From JAWPMV01 sp039819665 (GTDB lineage: Bacteria > Bacteroidota > Bacteroidia > J057), in the NCBI GenBank assembly GCA_039819665.1, contig JBCBRM010000001.1, forward strand, positions 186,001 to 250,000: a stretch of 64,000 nt of DNA, written 5' to 3'. Below, piece after piece: positions 48,624 to 56,032 of this stretch. The notes below the pieces were generated by a model that searched no databases, had not been told where the DNA came from, and saw only the letters and a list, made by a program, of their open reading frames with translations. Positions within the stretch are counted from its first letter, which is position 1; each line of letters opens with the position of its first letter. The position numbers and the translations under genes are program-made.

Positions 48624-50513
48624 GTGAAAAAATTTTTCGACTTTAGTCATCTTAGAAATGACCTGCTCGGTGGAATAACGGCAGGCATCGTTGCCTTACC
48701 CTTAGCATTGGCTTTTGGTGAACAGTCTGGCCTGGGAGCTGCTGCAGGTCTTTATGGAGCAGCCTTTCTAGCATTCTTTGCAGCTATGTTAGGAGGTACT
48801 TCTACCCAAATCAGTGGGCCAACAGCGCCCATGACTGCTTTGAGTATGCTAGTCATTGCAGGAATATTACAGACCTTTGAGGGGAATCGAGAAGCGGCTC
48901 TCCCAGTTATTTTGATGGTCTTCATGCTAGCTGGTTTTATTCAGGTAGGCATGGGGGCATTGAAACTGGGGACCTATATCAAGTTTATTCCTTATACCGT
49001 TGTATCGGGATTTATGACGGGTATAGGGGTCATCATCATAATAACCCAGTTATTGCCTGCTTTAGGCTATAATTCAGGGAAGGATACCCAGGTTATAGAT
49101 AGTTTCAAGCCTCATGCGGAAGAGTTAATTTTAAATCGAATCCTTTCTGAGGAAGCTGAAGGAGGGAAATTGGTGATGGAGAATTTTGAGAGCACGATCA
49201 GTCGCTCTGAAGAAGTCTCTGATGAAGCCATTTTAAGAGAAGCCGAAGTCCTGGCCAGTAATTCTTCCAAAGGAGTGATTGGCTCTCTCAAATATTTGCC
49301 CAAGGCCCTGGGCAATATCAATTGGACAGAATTTTTACTGGCCTTGATTACCATAGTAATCATCTATGGCTTTAAACGGATTACGACAGCTATTCCGAGC
49401 ACACTTGTGGCTCTTGTAGCAGTTACGGGAGGAGCAATAGCACTGAACATAGATTATCTGACGATTCGAGAGATTCCTTCCCAAATTCCTTTACCTGAGT
49501 GGAGGATATTTACAGAATTTAATGCATCTGCCTTAGCTCCTTATATCGTTACAGCTTTTATGCTGGCCTTATTGGGTGCCATTGACTCCCTTTTGACTTC
49601 CGTAGTGGCTGATAACCTGACCAAGACCCGCCATAAGCCTAATCGAGAATTAGTAGGGCAGGGGATAGGGAATAGTATCTCAGCTCTATTTGCAGGTTTG
49701 CCGGGAGCTGGCGCGACTATTCGTACGGTAGTAAATATTCAGGCTGGGGGAAAAACCAAAATTTCGGGTATGGTGGCAGGTTTATTCCTCCTGATTATCC
49801 TGATTTCCCTGGCACCCATTGCTTCTATGATTCCTGCGGGCGTTTTGGCGGGTATTCTGCTAACAGTAGGTATAGGAGTAATGGACTATAAAGGACTGAA
49901 TGCCTTGCCTAAGATGGAGTGGTCAGAAAAAATTATTTTGATAACCGTATTGCTGCTTACGGTTTTCTGGCAATTGGTATATGCGGTAGGTGTTGGTCTG
50001 GTTATGGCTGCCCTCGTATTCCTAAAAAGAATGAGTGATATTTCTGCCGATACCTTAAGAATTGTTGATCTGGGAGAAAGTCATGAGGCAGAGCCGCTAT
50101 GGGAGGATGAAGTACAGATCGCAGATGAAATCAGAAATAAAGTCTTGTTTAAACACCTGGATGGGCCTATGTTTTTCGGGATTGTCAATAACTTCCGAAA
50201 TGTGATGGCGAACCTGAAAGATTCTCATTTATTGGTAATTCGAATGGAAGAAGTGCCTTTTATAGATCAATCAGGAATGTATGCGCTTGAATCGGTAATT
50301 GGAGAACTACATGAAAAGGAAGTCCTGGTTGCGCTTTGTGGGGTAAATGAACAAGTTGCTGGTTTTTTGAGAGACATGCTAATTATTCCGGATGTGGTGG
50401 AGGAAAAGCATGTGTTTGACACCTTCGCGGATTGTAGTGTCTGGTTAAAGGATATACTCAGTCAGGAAGGGGCTTTGGAAGAAGAATTGAAATTACTAGC
50501 TAAAAAGTCATAA
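48624..50513 (+). CDS. SulP family anion transporter with STAS domain
   Basis: A 629-residue inner-membrane transporter of the SulP (SLC26) family, carrying sulfate, bicarbonate or similar anions by sodium or proton coupling. It has about 12-14 membrane segments (about 12-475), starting with RNDLLGGITAGIVALPLALA and including STQISGPTAPMT, the anion-site loop. The cytoplasmic STAS domain (about 510-625) has LLVIRMEEVPFIDQSGMYAL. The likely start is GTG at 48624; no ATG fits the first helix. A charged insertion of about 50-60 residues (about 151-233) between membrane segments is longer than usual. Bicarbonate (BicA-like) is a fair guess, but the substrate is unproven. Confidence 0.94.
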   Translation: MKKFFDFSHLRNDLLGGITAGIVALPLALAFGEQSGLGAAAGLYGAAFLAFFAAMLGGTSTQISGPTAPMTALSMLVIAGILQTFEGNREAALPVILMVFMLAGFIQVGMGALKLGTYIKFIPYTVVSGFMTGIGVIIIITQLLPALGYNSGKDTQVIDSFKPHAEELILNRILSEEAEGGKLVMENFESTISRSEEVSDEAILREAEVLASNSSKGVIGSLKYLPKALGNINWTEFLLALITIVIIYGFKRITTAIPSTLVALVAVTGGAIALNIDYLTIREIPSQIPLPEWRIFTEFNASALAPYIVTAFMLALLGAIDSLLTSVVADNLTKTRHKPNRELVGQGIGNSISALFAGLPGAGATIRTVVNIQAGGKTKISGMVAGLFLLIILISLAPIASMIPAGVLAGILLTVGIGVMDYKGLNALPKMEWSEKIILITVLLLTVFWQLVYAVGVGLVMAALVFLKRMSDISADTLRIVDLGESHEAEPLWEDEVQIADEIRNKVLFKHLDGPMFFGIVNNFRNVMANLKDSHLLVIRMEEVPFIDQSGMYALESVIGELHEKEVLVALCGVNEQVAGFLRDMLIIPDVVEEKHVFDTFADCSVWLKDILSQEGALEEELKLLAKKS

Positions 50514-50520
50514 AATGAAT

Positions 50521-50554
50521 AAAAAGGCGCAAGCTCGAAAGCTGCGCCTTTTTT
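50521..50554 (+). terminator. Rho-independent terminator of the SulP gene
   Basis: Stem GGCGC-AGCT / AGCT-GCGCC with one bulged A, flanked by A5 and T6, 8 bp after the stop. It can also serve the convergent gene from the other side. Confidence 0.85.
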
Positions 50555-50574
50555 ATCTTCTTTGTTACATAGAA

Positions 50575-51354
50575 CTAAAAATGAGGATGTTCATTTGCGA
50601 CTTCCTCCAGAGGGGTGATCGGTTGAACTACGCTCCAATGCTCCGCAATCTTATTATTTTCGTCCATCCTAAACCAATCGAAAACTACGCGCTCTTCCTC
50701 TCCAAAGAAATGAGAATGAGCCATTACAAGATCTCCAGAAGCCACTAGCGCCTTGTTATCATGCAACATCCTGCCTCCATTCTTTTTGACAATATGCTCC
50801 TCAAGCGTAGAATAGCCTGTTAGTTCTCCTTCTGTTTCGTGATGGTAGATATAATTGGGACTTACCAGTTCCTTAATTTGATCAATCCTTCCCCGATTCA
50901 ATACATGATCCAGGAATCGTTTCACACATGCTTTATTAGCCGCCACATTTTCTGCTGAGAGTTCTTTCTCTCCATTCCCACCACCGGCTATCGCTTTCTC
51001 TAATTGATCCTGGGGAATCGGTGCCAACGCATCCCAATGCTCTTTGATTTTTCCATCTTCCACTCGCCACATATCTACACAAAGCAGTGGTAAATCTCCC
51101 AATGGATTGGGAGCCGTATAGTATCCATGATAAACCATGATATCCTCATCAGCGATCCATCTAACAGCCTTGTATCCAAAACCAAACTGCAACATTTCCT
51201 TGATGTGTGCTATGCCGTCTTTTGCCCAGGGATTATGTTGGATGAAATCCTTTGCAAAGGACTTTTCTACTACGGTTTCATTTTTGGTTTCGAGGATAGC
51301 TCCCATGCCGTCCCATACCAATTGGATGTTTTGTTTTTCTGCTTGACTTAACAT
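50575..51354 (-). CDS. SnoaL-like protein with two NTF2-fold domains
   Basis: A 259-residue cytoplasmic protein consisting of two SnoaL/NTF2-like domains (about 5-120 and 135-245). Family signs are FIQHNPWAKDGIAHIKEMLQ, VDMWRVEDGKIKEHWDALAP in the first and YIYHHETEGELTGYSTLEEH, WFRMDENNKIAEHWSVVQPI in the second. The HNP and EHWD/EHWS residues line the cone and are typical of the COG4922 group of predicted aldol-condensation or ester-cyclase-like enzymes. Both halves keep these residues, so either gene duplication or an old fusion produced the pair. It is monocistronic. The substrate is unknown. Confidence 0.88.
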   Translation of the reverse strand: MLSQAEKQNIQLVWDGMGAILETKNETVVEKSFAKDFIQHNPWAKDGIAHIKEMLQFGFGYKAVRWIADEDIMVYHGYYTAPNPLGDLPLLCVDMWRVEDGKIKEHWDALAPIPQDQLEKAIAGGGNGEKELSAENVAANKACVKRFLDHVLNRGRIDQIKELVSPNYIYHHETEGELTGYSTLEEHIVKKNGGRMLHDNKALVASGDLVMAHSHFFGEEERVVFDWFRMDENNKIAEHWSVVQPITPLEEVANEHPHF

Positions 51355-51527
51355 GTTGTAAAAGAATATTTGCTTAGATGAATTAGGCTTTCAACTGAAG
51401 CCCAAACATCAGCAAGTAGCATGTTTTAGTATGAAAAAAACAAGTAGTTATCTTTCTGTTATTTAGTAATAAAAAAATGACTTAAGCTGATAATCAGGGG
51501 TTTATAAAGAAAAATATTTTAATTTTT

Positions 51528-52670
51528 TTACAGGACCAGATCTTTTGGAAAGCGACGATACGAAAGATAAGGAGCTTTGGACTTGCCAACTCTGACGGCC
51601 ATTTGGATTTTAGCAGGCTTTTCGACCTTTATTACTTCCTCAAATTTCTCTCGTAAAGGATTCATCTCCTCAAACTCCTGAAGCACCTGACTGAGGGGAT
51701 GAAAGTAATATCCCTTTGCATATGCGGCCAATGATAATCTTAGATAATCCCTCCCACATTCGATCCAGTTTGCGGGATCATTTTCCGGACTTGTGATGAG
51801 GAGGAGATTTTTAGTGGAAAGTACTTTCTCCTTATGCTTTTTAAGAAACATCTGATTGGCTTTCTCATTGTGCCAGGTCTTTTCATCTAAATCTTTCAAT
51901 TGCCGTTCTGCTAGCCATTTCAGGATGCCCTTGGTTCCATTTCCAGGGAGGTTAATACCGTCCCTTTGTTTGGCGATTATTTCATCATTTTGACGGAACC
52001 ATTTTCTTGATTCATCATGGGTTTTATGGGTAAAGGTTTCGACTTCCATACCTTCATATAAAATGGGAAGCAGTTTCTCTAGTTCTTCTGATTGTGTGAT
52101 AAAGCGTATGTCATTTTGCTCGTTTTGCCTGTGAGAAAGGAGTTCGTTTATTTCTATCGGGGAAAGTTTGACTTCTTCATAAAAGAGGCGCGAACTTCTT
52201 CTTGTTTTGATAAAGGAGGCTAAAGGAAATGCTAAATTTTTGCCTGCTTGAAAGCGAATTCTGGCGATGGCTTTTTTTCCGATGTCCTTGAACTCATATT
52301 TACCTTCAGGAAAAAGTTCTATGTGAGATTCATAGCCGGAAGATCGCATACCTTCTTTCATACATTCCAGGAAGCAGCCACATCCGATATGAATTTGACG
52401 AGCTGGAGGATCCGTTACGGTCAGCAAACGATGTTCGTCAGCAAAAAATAAGAACTCCCTTTCAGAGATAATTTGAAATTTCCAGGCCTGAGTGTTGTGG
52501 GGATTGGGAGCATGAAGTCCCCAGGCTATGGCTTTTAGGCAAACGTCTGAATATGCTTCGGGATCAGGTCTTGCTTGAGTTTCTGCTTGCCCCTCAAATG
52601 CAAAGGTCTGTTGGAAACTGGCGGCAGTAATCAGAATACCGGAACCAATTAAAAAATGTCTTCTGTTCAT
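51528..52670 (-). CDS. Nitroreductase family (Acg-like) protein with twin-arginine-type signal
   Basis: A 380-residue protein. The N-terminus MNRRHFLIGSGILITAASFQ has RRHFL followed by a hydrophobic segment, as in Tat or lipid-free signal sequences. The nitroreductase fold is recognisable by APNPHNTQAWKFQI (about 54-67, flavin and dimer region) and ASFIKTRRSSRLFYEEVKLS, with a C-terminal DYLRLSLAAYAKGYYFHPLS. This is the Acg subgroup, in which some members are true FMN enzymes and others have lost activity and only store or bind FMN. Export of a flavoprotein by Tat would fit a folded FMN-loaded substrate. It lies 5 bp after the outer-membrane protein gene, itself behind a Crp/Fnr gene. Confidence 0.85.
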   Translation of the reverse strand: MNRRHFLIGSGILITAASFQQTFAFEGQAETQARPDPEAYSDVCLKAIAWGLHAPNPHNTQAWKFQIISEREFLFFADEHRLLTVTDPPARQIHIGCGCFLECMKEGMRSSGYESHIELFPEGKYEFKDIGKKAIARIRFQAGKNLAFPLASFIKTRRSSRLFYEEVKLSPIEINELLSHRQNEQNDIRFITQSEELEKLLPILYEGMEVETFTHKTHDESRKWFRQNDEIIAKQRDGINLPGNGTKGILKWLAERQLKDLDEKTWHNEKANQMFLKKHKEKVLSTKNLLLITSPENDPANWIECGRDYLRLSLAAYAKGYYFHPLSQVLQEFEEMNPLREKFEEVIKVEKPAKIQMAVRVGKSKAPYLSYRRFPKDLVL

Positions 52671-52675
52671 AGGAT

Positions 52676-53311
52676 TTATTTTAAAACGACTCCAACACTC
52701 ATATTGAAAAAGAATCCATGTTCGTGCGCTCTATGCCGGAAGCTACTGCCATCCCCTTTGTTAACCTGGATAAAATTTCCTTCGAAATCTTCATTTCCTA
52801 AAACCGCAGCCGTAAACCAGTATCGAAGGACTGGCTCGAAAAAGATGCTTTTCTTTCCATTTACAAAAAATCGATAAGAGAGGGCAGGACCCATTTCAAA
52901 GGTTTTGTATTCCAATTGAGGGCTGTTGGCTCCTCCGAATTCAAATTTGTGGACTTTGAGTTCCCAGAAGATTTGACCATTATTAGAAAAACGGTAGCCC
53001 ACTCCTCCACCTGTAGAAAAGGGGACGTTCAAAGTTTCGAACTGCATTTTCTCTTCATCCGTCATAGCCACTCCATTGGAATTGTGGTATTTCAGAAAAG
53101 CGCCGTGTGAGTACTCGAAGTACAATTTGTCTGTAGTATAGGTAACCGCCAGATTTGCTCCTCCCAGAGCGAGCGGCTGACTGATACCGGCCATGATGGA
53201 AAAGGTGTTACTGTTGAGCCTCTCTTGAGCCTGCATGGGCAAGCAGGTGGCGGCGTAGAATGAGAATAAAATGAAAATGATTTTGCTGTGAATGCTTGAT
53301 AAAAGTTTCAT
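52676..53311 (-). CDS. Outer-membrane beta-barrel protein (OmpW/OmpA-barrel type)
   Basis: A 211-residue protein starting at the ATG at 53311; the ATG at 53332 adds seven polar residues. A signal peptide (about 1-28, KIIFILFSFYAATCLPMQAQ) is followed by an eight-stranded small barrel. Alternating strands such as TFSIMAGISQPLALGGANLA, LYFEYSHGAFLKYH and IFFEPVLRYWFTA, and a final strand FFFNMSVGVVLK, are typical. No peptidoglycan-binding domain follows. The role is unknown; it may form a small channel or be structural. It is between a Crp/Fnr gene and an Acg-type nitroreductase in one operon. Confidence 0.75.
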   Translation of the reverse strand: MKLLSSIHSKIIFILFSFYAATCLPMQAQERLNSNTFSIMAGISQPLALGGANLAVTYTTDKLYFEYSHGAFLKYHNSNGVAMTDEEKMQFETLNVPFSTGGGVGYRFSNNGQIFWELKVHKFEFGGANSPQLEYKTFEMGPALSYRFFVNGKKSIFFEPVLRYWFTAAVLGNEDFEGNFIQVNKGDGSSFRHRAHEHGFFFNMSVGVVLK

Positions 53312-53373
53312 ATCTGTAATGGTTTGATACAAAACTCCGCATTCACTTTTTCGTGTTGATAGACATTTGTCTA

Positions 53374-53949
53374 TTAATTCCCGTCTGCGATTTTTTTTCG
53401 AATTCTACTTAGACTTCGGGGTTCTATCCCCAGCATGGAGGCCAGGTATTTCTGAGGAACTTCTTTGACAAAACGGGGATACTCCTTTAGGAAATCCAGG
53501 TATCGGTTTTCAGCAGAACCGGAAATAAGTTGAAAAACCCGGTATTCATAGCCGACCATTTCTTGTTCTAAAGCCAGCACCCAAAGCTGTGTCATGCTGG
53601 GGAACTCAGCCTTAATCTGCATGAAAGCTTCCTTGGAGCATAGATACATTTCGCAATCCTCTATACAGACCAAATTTTCCAGGCTGGGTCTACCGCTAAC
53701 AAAGCTGGCGAAAGAAGTAACAAAGTTCTGATCAAGGGAAACCCAGCGGGTTACCTCTTTCCCATCTACATCATAAAAATGCCGGATCTGGCCCTTGGTG
53801 AGAAAAGCCATCTTTTTACAAATATCGCCCTGCATTAGGAAATAATCCCCCTTTGCCAGTTTAACTGCTTCAAAAACGGAAAATCGAGCTTCCAACTGAG
53901 GGGAAACCTTTCCTCCTAATTGTTCCAGGTATGCACGAATTTCTTTCAT
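53374..53949 (-). CDS. Crp/Fnr family transcriptional regulator
   Basis: A 191-residue regulator. The cyclic-nucleotide-binding-like domain (about 10-120) shows LAKGDYFLMQGDICKKMAFL and GQIRHFYDVDGKEVTRWVSL. A helix-turn-helix (about 145-190) has PQKYLASMLGIEPRSLSRIR. The cAMP phosphate-cassette residues (RGE) are absent, so it does not bind cAMP in the standard way; Bacteroidota members of this group usually act by unknown ligands. It is followed by an outer-membrane protein and an Acg-type nitroreductase in the same direction, which are its likely targets or companions. The AraC gene lies 45 bp upstream on the same strand. Confidence 0.93.
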   Translation of the reverse strand: MKEIRAYLEQLGGKVSPQLEARFSVFEAVKLAKGDYFLMQGDICKKMAFLTKGQIRHFYDVDGKEVTRWVSLDQNFVTSFASFVSGRPSLENLVCIEDCEMYLCSKEAFMQIKAEFPSMTQLWVLALEQEMVGYEYRVFQLISGSAENRYLDFLKEYPRFVKEVPQKYLASMLGIEPRSLSRIRKKIADGN

Positions 53950-53994
53950 TTATACAGAAAATTAATTAATCCTTATCCAAGGCTCCAAGAGAAA

Positions 53995-54840
53995 TCATTT
54001 TACATACTGCTCCCGGAAAGCACTGGGATTTTCCCCTGCTACTTTTTTAAAGGTTCGGTTGAAATAAGACAGACTCTCGAATCCACTCTCAAAGCAGGCT
54101 TCACCAACTCTTTTTCCCGAGAGCAACAAACGTTTTGCCTGACTGATGCGATATTGGTTGAGAAATTCGATAAAGGTATTTCCATTGGCTTTTTTGAAGT
54201 AGCGACAAAAGGCAGGCTTGCTCAAATTACAGAGTTCGGCTACGCTATCGACGCTTATTTTCTCCGCATAATGGGTATCTACAAAAGCATAGATTTTCCG
54301 TAATCGCTCCTGTTCCTTCTTGCTGTATGAGTTAACGTACTCCTCTTCATGCAGCAGTTCAAATTCTTCGCTTCGGGATAAGAGCTGAAAGATGTGAAGG
54401 AGTTCGAGAAATTGATCAAAAGAAGAAAGTAAGTGAAAGTTCTTTAAACGTTGGCCAATCTCCTCTTTCGTCTTGCCCGAAAATGCGATGCCTTTCTGGG
54501 ATCTTTCGAATAAGGTATAAATCTGTTGGAGCTCGGGAAAGCGCTGAAAGAATTCCCGTTTGAAATAGGGATGAAATTGCAAAACGACCTTTTCATAATC
54601 TCCCTTTACGCCATAGTCAAAATTCAGGTGAGGAATATTAGAGCCAATGAGCACGAGATCATTAAAGGTATAAGGAGAAATATGGTCGCCTACATGCCGG
54701 TTTCCATTGGTTCCTTCGATATATACCAGTTCGTATTCCGGATGAAAGTGCCAGAGAAAGACTTCACTCAACTGAGGATTGCGTAAAAGGCGGAAGGAAC
54801 TTCCCTCATCAGGTCGTATGCTTTCAAACTGGGTTTTCAT
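53995..54840 (-). CDS. AraC family transcriptional regulator
   Basis: A 281-residue regulator. The N-terminal cupin-like domain (about 15-130) shows FLWHFHPEYELVYIEGTNGN and VLIGSNIPHLNFDYGVKGDY, as in sugar-sensing AraC proteins such as YesN or RhaS types. The C-terminal double HTH (about 180-280) has ISVDSVAELCNLSKPAFCRY (first recognition helix) and GEACFESGFESLSYFNRTFK (second). It is transcribed away from the PhyH-dioxygenase operon, with 141 bp between, and almost surely controls it; the ligand would then be the operon's substrate. It also stands upstream of the Crp/Fnr gene. All key residues are intact. Confidence 0.95.
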   Translation of the reverse strand: MKTQFESIRPDEGSSFRLLRNPQLSEVFLWHFHPEYELVYIEGTNGNRHVGDHISPYTFNDLVLIGSNIPHLNFDYGVKGDYEKVVLQFHPYFKREFFQRFPELQQIYTLFERSQKGIAFSGKTKEEIGQRLKNFHLLSSFDQFLELLHIFQLLSRSEEFELLHEEEYVNSYSKKEQERLRKIYAFVDTHYAEKISVDSVAELCNLSKPAFCRYFKKANGNTFIEFLNQYRISQAKRLLLSGKRVGEACFESGFESLSYFNRTFKKVAGENPSAFREQYVK

Positions 54841-54947
54841 CTAATTATTTGCTCTAAGTGTGCATGATTTGCAAATAAATACATAAAAATATCAATATTG
54901 TTCAAATTTTGGTAAAGATTGGAGTGGAGAAGACTGTTGTCTGGGCC

Positions 54948-54955
54948 TAGCTTTG
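54948..54955 (+). promoter_or_regulatory. -7 promoter box of the PhyH operon
   Basis: TAGCTTTG is an exact TAnnTTTG match, 26 bp before the ATG at 54982. The 141 bp gap to the divergent AraC gene should hold its operator. No proper -33 box is seen at normal spacing, which fits an activator-dependent promoter. Confidence 0.5.
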
Positions 54956-54981
54956 TATTAAATCATTAAAACAATCTCAAA

Positions 54982-55959
54982 ATGGAAAATACAAAACAGA
55001 CTCCTAGCATGATTCCCGACAATGCACACACCGACATCCCCGGGAATCCCTCTACAGCTACTTCCAGCAAGATCAAACTCAGCGATCGATCCAATGGAAT
55101 GCCTTTGCGCGTACTCAGTGAAGAAGACTGGGCCTTCTGGAAACACAACGGATACATTGTAATCAAAGGAGCTGTTCCAAAAAAACAAGCTCGGGCAACA
55201 GCCGACTTCCTATGGGAATTTGAAGAAAAGGATGCTAATGATCCTTCTAGCTGGTACACAGCTCCTCGAGCAGCTATGAAAATGAAAGAACTGACGGGTA
55301 CGGGTATGGTCGAGGTGTACAATAACCAACACCTCTGGAACAACCGCATGACACAAAGAGTATATGATGCTTTCGTCGATATCTGGGGAACGGAAAAGCT
55401 TTGGGTAACCATCGACAGAGCTAACTTGAATTTCCCCATGCGTCCCGGACATGAATACAAAGGATTTATTCACTGGGATTATGATCCGGAAACGCTTCCT
55501 CAGAATGTTCAAGGTGTATTGGCTTTGGAGGATCAAACGGATGAAAATATGGGAGGTTTTCAGTGTATCCCCTGGTTGTACAGAAACTATCATGAGTGGA
55601 AATTGACTCAGCCGGATGATCGCAATCATTTTCAGCCGGATACTACCGGTCTGGAAGATGAAATTGTGAAAGTGAAACTGGAAGCAGGAGACCTGTTGAT
55701 CTTCAACTCCACCCAGCCTCACGGCATTCGTCCTAACCTTTCCAAAGACAAAGTGAGAATCGCGCAGTACATTTCTATGATGCCTGCTCAGGAAGAAAAT
55801 CCTTCTTTGAGAGATTGGAGAGTAAATAGCTGGAAAGAGCGCATCGCACCAGAAGGATATGCATTCCCCGGCGACCCTCGCAATTGGGAACAGACAAAAT
55901 ATGAGACTGCAGAGCTCACCGATTTGGGAGAGAAACTGCTGGGACTGAAAAAATGGTAA
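54982..55959 (+). CDS. Phytanoyl-CoA dioxygenase (PhyH) family Fe/2OG oxygenase
   Basis: A 325-residue cytoplasmic non-heme iron oxygenase. The PhyH fold is clear: SEEDWAFWKHNGYIVIKGAV (start of the core), iron ligands His164 and Asp166 (FIHWDYDPE) and His247 (STQPHGIRPN), with Arg250 as likely 2-oxoglutarate-binding residue. A Ser/Thr/Pro-rich N-terminal tail of about 40 residues precedes the core. EctD-type ectoine hydroxylases and phosphonate-type hydroxylases belong to the same family, but key ectoine-binding residues cannot be confirmed here. It heads an operon with a sodium symporter and an SDR enzyme and is divergent from an AraC gene, indicating an inducible catabolic or modification pathway for an imported small molecule. 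Confidence 0.92.
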   Translation: MENTKQTPSMIPDNAHTDIPGNPSTATSSKIKLSDRSNGMPLRVLSEEDWAFWKHNGYIVIKGAVPKKQARATADFLWEFEEKDANDPSSWYTAPRAAMKMKELTGTGMVEVYNNQHLWNNRMTQRVYDAFVDIWGTEKLWVTIDRANLNFPMRPGHEYKGFIHWDYDPETLPQNVQGVLALEDQTDENMGGFQCIPWLYRNYHEWKLTQPDDRNHFQPDTTGLEDEIVKVKLEAGDLLIFNSTQPHGIRPNLSKDKVRIAQYISMMPAQEENPSLRDWRVNSWKERIAPEGYAFPGDPRNWEQTKYETAELTDLGEKLLGLKKW

Positions 55960-55972
55960 ATTAGCCATACTT

Positions 55973-56004
55973 ACAGAAGGGATGGAAGCTTCCATCCCTT
56001 CTGT
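55973..56004 (+). terminator. Perfect 32-bp palindrome between dioxygenase and symporter genes
   Basis: Two 16-bp arms, ACAGAAGGGATGGAAG and its exact complement, with no unpaired centre. A TATATTTAT-type tail follows, not a full T-run, so read-through is likely; it may set different levels of the two genes or protect the dioxygenase mRNA end. It lies 13 bp after the first stop and 28 bp before the next start. Confidence 0.6.
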
Positions 56005-56032
56005 ATATTTATATTAGAAAAAATACTACTCT

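Noticed and set aside
55210..55995. Long minus-strand frame (261 codons) antisense to the PhyH gene
   Set aside because: Composition is that of a shadow frame, and the PhyH frame has all iron ligands.
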